The notes under the pieces were generated by a model that was given only the letters and a program-made list of their open reading frames with translations, had not been told where the DNA came from and searched no databases. This document shows, one piece after another, positions 55,820 to 64,000 of a DNA stretch of 64,000 nt. Every line of letters begins with the position of its first letter. The first letter of the stretch is position 1. The translations under genes and the position numbers were made by a program. Origin of the DNA: Methylobacter sp. (GTDB lineage: Bacteria; Pseudomonadota; Gammaproteobacteria; Methylococcales; Methylomonadaceae); contig JAPLRU010000073.1 in NCBI GenBank assembly GCA_026399025.1, positions 28,596-92,595 on the forward strand, read 5' to 3'.

Positions 55820-58800
55820 TTAAGCTTCAGCGCCCGCCCGCTGCTGATCGCGTAATAACTCGGCAAACTCTTCTGCAGGTAGAGGATGCTTTTTGATAAA
55901 ACCTTGATAAGCATCACAACCGTTTTTCCGCAGGAAGGCCAATTGCTCAGCCGTTTCCACACCTTCAGCCAGCACTTTGAAGCCCAAGATATGCCCCATC
56001 GCCACAATGGTCGCTGCAATTTCCATATCGCCTTTATTATGCGGAATCTCGTCGATAAAACGCTTATCGATTTTCAACACATCCAAAGGAAAGTGCTTCA
56101 GGTTGGCCAGCGACGAATAACCGGTGCCGAAATCATCAATGGCAAGGCGGATACCTTGAGCACGTAAGCTATTGAGAATATCCGTCGCGTTGTCCTGATT
56201 CTCCATGAGTCCGCTTTCGGTAATTTCCAATTCCAACATGCATGCGGGAAAACCGGTTTCAGCCAACACCGTAGCCACCAAGGCGCGGATATCGCTACGC
56301 CGAAACTGATGAGGTGAAACATTCACCGCCAAAGTTAATGGCGGCAAGCCCTCAGCCAACCATATCCGGCCCTGATTACAGGTTTGCCTCAGCACCCACT
56401 CGCCGATTTCCACAATTAAACTGGTTTCTTCGGCAATAGGAATAAAGCAAAAAGGCAGTATCAGCCCTTCATTAGGATCTTGCCAGCGCACTAATGCCTC
56501 AGCGCCGACAATACGACCACTGGCAATATCTATTTGCGGCTGATAAAAAACACGCAGTTCCTGCTGTTGAATGGCTCTGCGTAATCGATTTTCCACATCA
56601 ATGCGTTTTCGCGCAGCAAGGGTCAGATCTTCGGAAAAATAGGCAAAACAACCGCGCCCCTGATCTTTTGCTTGATACAACGCGGCATCGGCGTGATCCA
56701 TCAGTATTTCAAGGCTGTCACCGTGCTGAGGATACAGACTGATGCCAATGCTGACGCCAATCTGTACATCATCGCTTTGACTGAGCTGAAAGGGCTTGCT
56801 TAAATCCGCAATAATTTGCTTGGCGACCCGTGCCGCGGCATTTGGATAAACAATATCCTCCAGCAACACGAGAAATTCATCACCGCCCAAACGGGCCACC
56901 ATATCGACATCGCGCAAGCGGCCGGTGATTCTTGCCGCGACTTGTTGCAGCAACTCGTCTCCGGCCAGATGCCCCAAACTATCGTTGACCGCTTTAAAAC
57001 GATCCAGATCGAGCATCAACAAGGCCAGTTGACTGCCATCGCGCCGCTCCATATCAATGGCGTGCTGAAGCTGTTTCTGTAATAACCGACGATTGGGCAG
57101 TTGGGTAAGCGGATCATAGAAAGCCAACTGTTTGATAGCCTCCTCGGCGGCTTTACGCTCAGTGATATCGGTATGCGAGCCGACGTAATGCGTCACCGCA
57201 CCGTCATCGCCCCTTACTGCGGTGATGGTTAACCATTTGGGATAAATTTCGCCGTTTTTACGCTGGTCCCAAATCTCGCCTTGCCAGGAGCCGGTGCATT
57301 TAATACTCTCCCACATGGCGACATAAAAATCTTGATCATGATACCCCGATTTAAGCACATTCATTTTCCGGCCGACGACTTCTTCCGCCGTGTAGCCGGT
57401 AGATTCGGTGAAGGTTTTGTTGACCTTTAAAATAACGCTATCGGCATCGGTAATGACCATCGCTTCCTGAGACTCGAAGGCAATGGCGGCGATGCGAAGA
57501 TTAGCCTCCACTTGTTTACGCTCCGAAATATCCCGCACAATGCCGGTGAAACTCAGGCCCTCGCCCAGTTGCATCTCGCTAACCGCTAAATCTAACGGGA
57601 ATACATGACCATCCTTATGCTTACCCTCGACGACGCGCCCGATGCCGATGACACGCGCTTCGCCACCGGCAAGGTAATGCTCAAGATAGCCGTCGTGCCG
57701 ACTCCGGTAAGGCTCAGGCATCAACATGTTGATATTACGCCCGATCACTTCATCCGCGCTATAGCCGAAAATGCGCTCGGCGGCCGTATTGAAAGTCTCA
57801 ACGACGCCTCGCTTGTCGATGGTGAGAATACCATCGACTACGGTGTCAAGAATCGCATGAATACGTGCGGCGCTATCGCGCAACGCCACTTCGGCTTGTT
57901 TCTGTTGGGTAACGTCCTGCAAGATACCGATCATGCGAATCGGCCTGTTTGCGGCATCATATTGCACATCGCCGCAGCAGGAAATAATCCGGATACTGTG
58001 GTTCGGCTGGATGATCCGATATTCCAGCTCGCCGGGGTGTTTTCCGCCTATGCAAGCATTGATCCAGTCACCGATAACCGCCCGGTCATCGGCATGGACA
58101 AATTCGTAAAACGATTCGATATTAGGCGTATAAGTCTCGGGTGAAAGCCCAAAGATACGGTAGACTTCCTCCGACCATATGATCTTGTTCAACGGCAAAT
58201 CGATTTGCCAGCTGCCTACATGGCCGATGCGCTGCGATTCGGACAGCAGAAATCTTTTTGCCTGCAATGCGTTTTCCGCCTGAATGCGCAAATCAATATC
58301 CGTTTGCAATTGCAAAGTGCGTTCTTTAACCAGTTGTTCCAGGTTCTGACTGTTCCGCAACAGCTGATCTTGCGCCTCTTTTCTCAAGCGATGGATATTT
58401 ATTAATTTCCAGCTCCAGGCGAGTTGCAACAACAAGGAAACCGCAAGCACAGCAACTATGGACTCAAGTAACGGACCGTTGCCGTTTAACTCATGTACCG
58501 GCAAATGCGTTACTAATTTCCAAGCTAGTCTATGCTCTGCAAGTACATTGGACTCCGCTGCGTTTTGCCCCTCCAAGGCAGGATAAATGCTGGCGAATGT
58601 CCATAAACCCTCGGCATCTTCGAACTGTCCGCTATCCTCCGCCCGAATGCGCTGCCAAGCGGCGGGGTGATACCGCGCAAGCGTGAGCTGATCATAGCCG
58701 AACATGAAGCCCCAAGGTTGATCCGGTATCGGACTTTTCAACCAATAGCCGTCCTGATTAAGCAGCATAATATGATCCGCCGTATCGACGGCAGCTTTAT

Positions 58801-59452
58801 CCAAGCGCGCCAACAGCTCCGCACCGAAATAGTTAAGCAGCACAATGCCGCGCTTATTGCCGCCCCCGTCAAATACCGGCGTCGCCATGCGTAACACCGG
58901 TTTGTACGGGATTTCGATGCGCTCGTCATGCTCGATATTCAGATCCAGCGGCGAAATATAAACTTCGCCGCGTTCCAGCTTGAATGCGGCTGAAAAATAG
59001 TGCTGCGTTTTTTTATCTTGCAGCGCCTCGGCCGGCAAAATCGCCGGGCTGCCGTTGTTAAAATCGACCCGCACCCGTTCCATGCCGGTTTCATCCAACC
59101 ATCGAACCTGGTCATACAAACGACTGGACGAAACGAGATTGAGCATGTTGTGTTCAAAATTGCGAACTCCCCCCTGCCTTGGCCGGTCAAGGACGTTTTT
59201 TAACGCATAATCCTCGGCGACCAAAGCCAGATCGCGCCTGATTTCCTGCAATGTATGAGTGATGACATTACGGCCTATCTCAATACCGGCCTTTTCTCGT
59301 ACACGATTTTGACCGGCCGCACGATCTTGCATACTGCAGTAAAAATAATGCGCCGCGCCACAGGAGAGCAGAGCCATCGGTAAAAATACAGTCAGTACCT
59401 GAGAGACAAATATTCCGGTGCGGGTCAGTGCCGCGTTTCGAAAGATGGGCAT
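55820..59452 (-). CDS. Membrane PAS-GGDEF-EAL protein (1210 aa)
   Basis: Controls cyclic di-GMP. TM1 (about 14-34), a periplasmic Cache-like sensor (about 35-330), TM2 (about 332-352), then a coiled coil and three PAS domains (about 405-780) precede GGDEF (active site RLGGDEFLVLLED, about 870) and EAL (EALVRW, LELEITESGLM and DDFGTGYSSLANLKHFPLDVLKID). Both active sites look intact, so it could make and break c-di-GMP. No neighbouring partner gene indicates the signal. Confidence 0.92.
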   Translation of the reverse strand: MPIFRNAALTRTGIFVSQVLTVFLPMALLSCGAAHYFYCSMQDRAAGQNRVREKAGIEIGRNVITHTLQEIRRDLALVAEDYALKNVLDRPRQGGVRNFEHNMLNLVSSSRLYDQVRWLDETGMERVRVDFNNGSPAILPAEALQDKKTQHYFSAAFKLERGEVYISPLDLNIEHDERIEIPYKPVLRMATPVFDGGGNKRGIVLLNYFGAELLARLDKAAVDTADHIMLLNQDGYWLKSPIPDQPWGFMFGYDQLTLARYHPAAWQRIRAEDSGQFEDAEGLWTFASIYPALEGQNAAESNVLAEHRLAWKLVTHLPVHELNGNGPLLESIVAVLAVSLLLQLAWSWKLINIHRLRKEAQDQLLRNSQNLEQLVKERTLQLQTDIDLRIQAENALQAKRFLLSESQRIGHVGSWQIDLPLNKIIWSEEVYRIFGLSPETYTPNIESFYEFVHADDRAVIGDWINACIGGKHPGELEYRIIQPNHSIRIISCCGDVQYDAANRPIRMIGILQDVTQQKQAEVALRDSAARIHAILDTVVDGILTIDKRGVVETFNTAAERIFGYSADEVIGRNINMLMPEPYRSRHDGYLEHYLAGGEARVIGIGRVVEGKHKDGHVFPLDLAVSEMQLGEGLSFTGIVRDISERKQVEANLRIAAIAFESQEAMVITDADSVILKVNKTFTESTGYTAEEVVGRKMNVLKSGYHDQDFYVAMWESIKCTGSWQGEIWDQRKNGEIYPKWLTITAVRGDDGAVTHYVGSHTDITERKAAEEAIKQLAFYDPLTQLPNRRLLQKQLQHAIDMERRDGSQLALLMLDLDRFKAVNDSLGHLAGDELLQQVAARITGRLRDVDMVARLGGDEFLVLLEDIVYPNAAARVAKQIIADLSKPFQLSQSDDVQIGVSIGISLYPQHGDSLEILMDHADAALYQAKDQGRGCFAYFSEDLTLAARKRIDVENRLRRAIQQQELRVFYQPQIDIASGRIVGAEALVRWQDPNEGLILPFCFIPIAEETSLIVEIGEWVLRQTCNQGRIWLAEGLPPLTLAVNVSPHQFRRSDIRALVATVLAETGFPACMLELEITESGLMENQDNATDILNSLRAQGIRLAIDDFGTGYSSLANLKHFPLDVLKIDKRFIDEIPHNKGDMEIAATIVAMGHILGFKVLAEGVETAEQLAFLRKNGCDAYQGFIKKHPLPAEEFAELLRDQQRAGAEA

Positions 59453-59667
59453 GAACTTAAAAATAGAAGTATTTCCAGAAGTTGAGTTTTCAAAGTACAG
59501 TCTTTAAAAACTCAACCGGGAATAAGATTGACCTAAATGAGGGAGGATTTCAGAAACTTCTGTAACAAGAAGCCGTCGCCATTCTAGCGAAGGTAGAATA
59601 ATTTCTGTCAATAAGTAATTTTCGACATTGCAAACAGTCTATTCACGATAACTCATCACGGATGCGA

Positions 59668-61041
59668 CTATTTCCGCGCCAGTTGTACCAAGCGCATAGG
59701 CTTGTTCAAGGCTTTACTGAGAATCAAGTAAGTGTCCCGATCGAATGCGGGCCGACTGGAGTTCACTAAGTCATACACTCCGGATTCGTTTTTCGCAGTA
59801 CCCAAATAACACCAATGGTCAATGATGTGCCATTCATCACCTTCCTGAATACCCACCGCTCCTGCATAGGGCCAGGTCGCCAGTTTAAGTTTATTCATCG
59901 CCGTCAGCAGCCGCACAGCATGTTCAAGCGGCTGTTCTTGACCGATGCAGGCGCCTTTACATTTTTTCAACTGCCAAGCAAAGCAAGGCCGTCCTTTGGC
60001 TGTCTTTTCAATACCGAGGACGCTTAAACATAACTGGTTTTGATCGGCGATACTGCGGAGCGCTTTTTGAGCGTCGCGTTGGCTGTGGTACAGGCCATGC
60101 AGATTATTCTGCGCCCCGAAATCAAGATCGTCAGCCCAAATCAACACCGGTCGCAGATGTTCGGCTTGTTGTTGCAGTTGCCATGCGCATAACGCATTGT
60201 TGCGGCGCAAACGCCGATTATGGATCGGTTGGAGAGTCTTAATAAGATTGGCTTCCATCAGCAACGCGCCTAATTCACCGGCGGTTTCTATCCAATCGAT
60301 ACGGCGTAGCTGTTGCGATAAACTCATTTCCTTACTGTGACTGTGATCGGCTGAGAAGTGCGAGAGCACCCGCTGCCGAATGTTGGTGCTTTTACCGATA
60401 TAGAGCGGCAAGTCATTTTCGCCGTAAAACAAATACACCCCCGGCGAATCAGGCAGATCGTCAATCAACGCACGATCAATATGAGAAGGCAGGCTTGAGC
60501 GTCCAATCAGTTTTTTGACGGTGTCAGCGATGACGGCAGCATCATGGATTAAATGAATCCGTTGCCAAAATTGATAAATCAGCCGCGCATCGGCTAACGC
60601 CCTATGTCTGCCGGTGACGATCAAGTCGTAGCGCTCAATCAGGCTATCGAGATTATGGTGTTTATAAGCCGGAAACAGCGCCCTGGACAATTTGACCGTA
60701 CAGAGCACTGTCGGCCGAAATATTATTCCCGAACGTTTGAATTCGTTCTTCAAAAAACCGTAGTCGAATCGGGCATTGTGGGCGATAAAAAGATAGCCTT
60801 GCAGCAGCGTAGACAACTCTTCGGCAACGGCTTCGAAACACGGCGCATCGCTAACCATGGCGTTGCTTATGCCGGTCAATTGTTCGATGAATGCAGAGAT
60901 GCGGATTTGCGGGTAGATCAACCGGCTCCACTGCCGCACTCCGTCTTCATCCACCAGAATGACGCCAATCTCAGTGATGCGATCCACCGTCGCGTTGGCG
61001 CCTGTGGTTTCCAGGTCAACAAACGCCAAGCGTGGCGGCAT
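59668..61041 (-). CDS. DnaQ-like exonuclease fused to a GIY-YIG (UvrC/Cho-type) nuclease (457 aa)
   Basis: N-terminal DEDDh 3'-5' exonuclease (about 1-165): FVDLETTGA (Exo I), FIAHNARFDYGFL (Exo II) and GRHRALADARL (Exo III with His and Asp). A GIY-YIG domain follows (about 200-285): SPGVYLFYGENDLPLYIGKSTNIRQRV...ELGALLMEANLIKTLQP, as in UvrC's N-terminal nuclease. Fusions of this sort are widespread in Gammaproteobacteria and are thought to serve DNA repair. The region after residue 300 contains a Cys pair (KKCKGACIG) as in Cho/UvrC. Confidence 0.88.
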   Translation of the reverse strand: MPPRLAFVDLETTGANATVDRITEIGVILVDEDGVRQWSRLIYPQIRISAFIEQLTGISNAMVSDAPCFEAVAEELSTLLQGYLFIAHNARFDYGFLKNEFKRSGIIFRPTVLCTVKLSRALFPAYKHHNLDSLIERYDLIVTGRHRALADARLIYQFWQRIHLIHDAAVIADTVKKLIGRSSLPSHIDRALIDDLPDSPGVYLFYGENDLPLYIGKSTNIRQRVLSHFSADHSHSKEMSLSQQLRRIDWIETAGELGALLMEANLIKTLQPIHNRRLRRNNALCAWQLQQQAEHLRPVLIWADDLDFGAQNNLHGLYHSQRDAQKALRSIADQNQLCLSVLGIEKTAKGRPCFAWQLKKCKGACIGQEQPLEHAVRLLTAMNKLKLATWPYAGAVGIQEGDEWHIIDHWCYLGTAKNESGVYDLVNSSRPAFDRDTYLILSKALNKPMRLVQLARK

Positions 61042-61207
61042 AGAAGTTAAAATGGCAAATTCTCACTATAAATTTAAGCGGTCACTGCTCGGTAAGGCTA
61101 CTTTCATATGACCATCGATGCCGGGATTTTAAGCCGGTAAAATAGATAATAATCTTTTGATGCTTAAAATTTGTTTAAGATAAACCGAAAAAAATAAACC
61201 ATCCTTA

Positions 61208-61259
61208 CAATAGAACGCAGATTTTTCAGGATTTATCTGCGTTTATCGGCGTTCTATTG
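61208..61259. repeat. 52-bp inverted repeat
   Basis: CAATAGAACGC and GCGTTCTATTG are perfect 11-bp arms; the interior repeats ATCTGCG-type sequence, a common intergenic repeat style. Confidence 0.7.
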
Positions 61260-61286
61260 TTGCCCCTTAACGGACTCCGATCACCC

Positions 61287-61421
61287 TCACATCATCGATG
61301 ACTGTTTTATAAAGTGCTTTAACATCCGCATGAAACTCTCCACGGGATTTTTTTTGTAATGATTCATAATCTCTTCGACTTTATTGCTAACTTGATCATG
61401 CATATGGATTTTTTGCGGCAT
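61287..61421 (-). CDS. Small protein downstream of lexA (44 aa), unknown
   Basis: ATG at 61421 has AGAGGA directly upstream. The peptide MPQKIHMHDQVSNKVEE followed by IMNHYKKNPVESFMRMLKHF is basic, His/Met-rich and helical. It follows lexA by 31 nt in the same direction, so it may belong to the SOS operon, where other bacteria carry sulA-like genes; no similarity to SulA is apparent. The longer frame above the ATG overlaps lexA and is not used. Confidence 0.5.
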   Translation of the reverse strand: MPQKIHMHDQVSNKVEEIMNHYKKNPVESFMRMLKHFIKQSSMM

Positions 61422-61452
61422 GGCGGTCCTCTTTATTTGAAATGACGATGGA

Positions 61453-62079
61453 TTAACGGGAACGATAACTGCGCATCTGCCCAACGACGACGCCCTGAAT
61501 TTCAACCTGCTCAGGACGGTATGACAACGCGGTCATATTGGCATTGGCGGGAAGCAGTAACACTTGATCGGCCGTTTGCTCAATATATTTAAGGGTAGCT
61601 TCGAAATTTTCGATTAAGGCGACGACAATTTCTCCGTTATTGGCATATTTGCGTTGTTCGATCACCACCCAATCGCCGTCAAAAATCCCGGCTTCAATCA
61701 TCGAATCGCCTTTGATCTGTAACACATAGCAGGGTTTATCGCTTTTCAGGGCTTCCGGAACGGCCATGTAATTAACATTCTCCAAAGCTTCAATCGGCTT
61801 GCCTGCGGCAATGCTGCCTACAAACGGTAAAGCATGTTCGCAAGCAACGTAGTCGCGTTGCGCTTGTGCCGTCAGACGAATACCGCTTTTTTTATTGCCG
61901 GCAAAAGGTTCCACCAAACCGGCGTCAATCAAAGCCATGATATGCTTGTACAACGATCCGCGCGAGGCCATGCCCAGCGACAAACAAAGCTCATTCAGAC
62001 TGGGCGGACAAGCAAAACTTTCATGGTTGTCACGAAGAAAATTAAAAATCTCCCGTTGCCGTCTCGTTAATTCCGTCAT
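61453..62079 (-). CDS. lexA: LexA repressor
   Basis: SOS repressor (208 aa). N-terminal winged helix: LTRRQREIFNFLRDNHESFACPP and SLNELCLSLGMASRGSLYKHI (recognition helix). The Ala-Gly cleavage bond is in VGSIAAGKPIEA; the Ser/Lys dyad is in IKGDSMIEAGIFDGD and ATLKYI. The recognition helix differs from E. coli LexA and fits the variant LexA2-type lineage, so a non-consensus operator is expected. A palindrome at 62106-62127 is the likely one. ATG at 62079 with GAGAGG upstream. Confidence 0.93.
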   Translation of the reverse strand: MTELTRRQREIFNFLRDNHESFACPPSLNELCLSLGMASRGSLYKHIMALIDAGLVEPFAGNKKSGIRLTAQAQRDYVACEHALPFVGSIAAGKPIEALENVNYMAVPEALKSDKPCYVLQIKGDSMIEAGIFDGDWVVIEQRKYANNGEIVVALIENFEATLKYIEQTADQVLLLPANANMTALSYRPEQVEIQGVVVGQMRSYRSR

Positions 62080-62105
62080 CAATCGTTACCTCTCCATGCG
62101 TTTAA

Positions 62106-62127
62106 TTTTTGCCAATCTTAGCAAAAA
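62106..62127. promoter_or_regulatory. Candidate LexA operator
   Basis: TTTTTGC-N8-GCAAAAA, perfect 7-bp arms, 27 nt upstream of the lexA ATG. It does not match CTGT-N8-ACAG, but has the same half-site spacing. Autoregulation by this LexA is inferred. Confidence 0.5.
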
Positions 62128-62224
62128 TAGCCTCAAAAGCAAGCCAAAAAGAGAACAAAAAGAAAACACATAGATTCGATAGTTAGGCAATAGAACACCA
62201 ATATTACTTTTCGTGGTGTTTGAG

Positions 62225-64000
62225 TTAGCGAATGTCGGAAGAATAAGCGGCGCTCAACAGCTCCTCAAAGAGGTCGACTCCTGCCGGTCTGGCATAAAAA
62301 TAGCCTTGTCCGTAATCGCATCCGGCGCCGGCCAATAAATCGTGCTGCTCTTGGCTTTCCACGCCTTCGGCAATGACTTTCAAACCGAGCTCGTGAGCCA
62401 TAACAATGATAGCCGTACACAAGGCCATGTTCTTCGAGCCCTGCTTTAAATCGCAAACAAAGGCTTGGTCGATTTTAAGATAATCAATGTCGAGCTTTTG
62501 CAAATACGTCAGCGACGAATAGCCGGTGCCGAAATCGTCAATCGCCACTTGTATACCGGCGTCGCGAAAAGCCAATAATTTGCCTTTTGTGGTGGTGCTG
62601 GCGTCCAATAACAAGCCTTCGGTAATTTCCACGACCAAGCAGTCACCGGGTAAGCCCAAGTCATGCAGAAAATCCAACCAGAAGTCATAAGAGACATCCC
62701 TGGCGCCGAATTGCACCGGCGATTTATTGATACTGATTTGAAATTCGGCGCAATACACAGCCCGCCAGCGTGCAACCTGAGTAACTGCGGTCCGGAACAC
62801 CCAGTCGCCGATTTCAACGATCATGCCGGTTTCTTCGGCGATAGGAATGAAGGCGGAGGGACAGGTCAGGCCAAACTCCGGATGTTGCCAGCGGATCAGC
62901 GCTTCCGCTTTGCGGATGACGCCCGTCGCCATATCCACGATGGGCTGATAATGCAACTCGAATTGCTTATCCGCCAGCGCGTTACGCAAATCATTGGTGA
63001 TGCGCATCCGCTTTTGCACGGCTTCCTGCATCGCGGGAGTGAAATAATGGTAACAGTTGCGGCCCTGATCCTTGGCCGCATACATGGCTTGGTCGGCGTT
63101 TTTCAGCAGCTCGTCAAGGGTAGCGGCGTCCTCCGGGTAGAGAGTAATACCGATACTAACCGATACATGGACAAATTTGCCCTTCAGGGAAAACGGCTGG
63201 ACCAGCCTTAGCAAAATAACCTTGGCAACGAGTTCCGCGCTGTATTGTTCATCCAGCTCGGTCAAGATGACGGTGAACTCATCCCCGCCCAAACGCGCCA
63301 CAGTATCGGACTCGCGCACACAATCGCGCAACCGTTGCGCCGCTTCTTTAAGCAGAATATCGCCCATGTCGTGGCCCAACGTGTCGTTGACGGCCTTGAA
63401 CTCGTCAAGATCCAAAAACAACAACGCCAACACCGAATTGCTGCGCCGGGCTTTCTTCATTTCCTGGTCCAGGCGATCATGAAACATGCTGCGATTAGGC
63501 AGACCGGTCAACGGGTCGAAATTGGCCTGCTGCCAGATCAGTTCTTCCGAGGCTTTTTTCTGGGTAATATCCGAGAACAGCGCTACCCGGCGATGAGGCG
63601 CGCCCTCTTCGTTATAAATAGTGTTGATGGTCAGCCTTTCGGCGAAAACCTCGCCGGATTTACGCCGATTCCAGATCTCCCCCTCCCAATGCCCCGAGGT
63701 ATTAAGATCATGCCACATAGATTGATAAAACGCCGCATCGTGCCGACCTGACTTAAGAATTCTCGGGGTTTTACCGATGGCTTCATCCGGCGCGTATCCG
63801 GTCAATTGAGTAAAAGCCGGATTGATGCTGATGATGGCGCCATCGGCGTCGGTAACCGTCATGCCTTCCTCCGCGCGTTTGCGCTCGGTCACATCAACAG
63901 CCATCGTAATGGCCAATCGCCGCCCGTCCGGCAACGGCGCCAGCGGCCCGCTACGGTTATCCCAGGTCAGGCATTCGCCATCGGCGGAGCGTATATCGTA
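62225..64000 (-). CDS. PAS-GGDEF-EAL protein (N-terminus outside window)
   Basis: The frame is open to the right edge, so the true start lies beyond 64000; an internal ATG at 63934 is not the start. Visible parts: the end of a PAS domain (LAITMAVDVTERKRAEE), a second PAS (MTVTDADGAIISINPAFTQLTGY...DITQKKASEE), GGDEF with ARLGGDEFTVILTEL and EAL with EALIRW, EITEGLLLD and DDFGTGYSSLTYLQKLDIDYLKID. Both catalytic motifs are intact. Compared with the similar protein at 55820, the linker between the two PAS units is about 12 residues shorter. Confidence 0.88.
   Translation of the reverse strand, partial: YDIRSADGECLTWDNRSGPLAPLPDGRRLAITMAVDVTERKRAEEGMTVTDADGAIISINPAFTQLTGYAPDEAIGKTPRILKSGRHDAAFYQSMWHDLNTSGHWEGEIWNRRKSGEVFAERLTINTIYNEEGAPHRRVALFSDITQKKASEELIWQQANFDPLTGLPNRSMFHDRLDQEMKKARRSNSVLALLFLDLDEFKAVNDTLGHDMGDILLKEAAQRLRDCVRESDTVARLGGDEFTVILTELDEQYSAELVAKVILLRLVQPFSLKGKFVHVSVSIGITLYPEDAATLDELLKNADQAMYAAKDQGRNCYHYFTPAMQEAVQKRMRITNDLRNALADKQFELHYQPIVDMATGVIRKAEALIRWQHPEFGLTCPSAFIPIAEETGMIVEIGDWVFRTAVTQVARWRAVYCAEFQISINKSPVQFGARDVSYDFWLDFLHDLGLPGDCLVVEITEGLLLDASTTTKGKLLAFRDAGIQVAIDDFGTGYSSLTYLQKLDIDYLKIDQAFVCDLKQGSKNMALCTAIIVMAHELGLKVIAEGVESQEQHDLLAGAGCDYGQGYFYARPAGVDLFEELLSAAYSSDIR

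Noticed and set aside
57605..58144. 179-codon plus-strand ORF inside the PAS-GGDEF-EAL gene
   Set aside because: Antisense shadow of a GC-rich gene with intact domains on the other strand.
63934..64000. ATG at 63934 as start of the last gene
   Set aside because: The same frame stays open to the window edge and encodes the end of a PAS domain, so the gene begins outside.

Overview
The window looks like chromosomal DNA of a type I (gammaproteobacterial, Methylococcales-like) methanotroph. The strongest evidence is a minus-strand ribulose monophosphate (RuMP) cluster: 3-hexulose-6-phosphate synthase, 6-phospho-3-hexuloisomerase, transketolase and transaldolase, with a fructose-1,6-bisphosphatase elsewhere. 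Gammaproteobacterial synteny (clpS-clpA facing infA; nudJ-mnmA followed by purB) agrees. Genus cannot be set from the sequence alone. No rRNA, tRNA or CRISPR array was found.

Layout. (1) 1-6.8 kb: a minus-strand operon for a multihaem cytochrome, a 77-residue Cys-containing membrane peptide and an outer-membrane-barrel-like protein (cut by the window edge), divergent from a nine-haem cytochrome. (2) 7.0-14.8 kb: an accessory region with a TumA/TumE-like toxin-antitoxin pair, an IS66-like transposase remnant split by a MITE, and an AT-rich four-gene cassette (APC permease, PLP decarboxylase, atypical histidine-kinase-like protein, atypical receiver protein). It is bracketed by related direct repeats and separates two paralogous cytochromes. 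(3) 15.0-23.6 kb: a second large multihaem cytochrome, two DUF1566 proteins, fbp and an orphan ParD, with many palindromic repeats. (4) 23.9-43.3 kb: mostly housekeeping genes (GH17-GT2 glucan synthase-like protein, SRAP, PLP desulfhydrase-like protein, ppk, def, infA, clpA, clpS, nudJ, mnmA, purB), GNAT and a CheB-CheR-PAS protein. A two-gene ATPase/TOPRIM-like cassette, probably anti-phage, sits between mnmA and purB where hflD is found in E. coli. (5) 43.7-47.8 kb: an LCAT-like lipase and a 7TMR-DISM kinase with an OmpR-type regulator. (6) 48.1-55.2 kb: the RuMP cluster, which includes two unrecognised proteins built on 19 copies of a short [ST]-[GS]-V-x-[KR]-Y-[LMIV] motif, one membrane-anchored and one soluble. 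(7) 55.8-64.0 kb: two large PAS-GGDEF-EAL proteins, a DnaQ-GIY-YIG nuclease and lexA with a small downstream ORF.

How the genes fit together. The RuMP enzymes fix formaldehyde and rearrange sugar phosphates. The repeat proteins embedded among them are the best candidate for an undescribed system, possibly a scaffold or membrane tether. The cytochrome/barrel genes suggest envelope electron transfer, and two of the cytochromes share a 40-bp palindrome upstream. The accessory cassettes look acquired. One carries an A10 tract with a slippery heptamer at which a -1 shift would add a plausible 31-residue tail.
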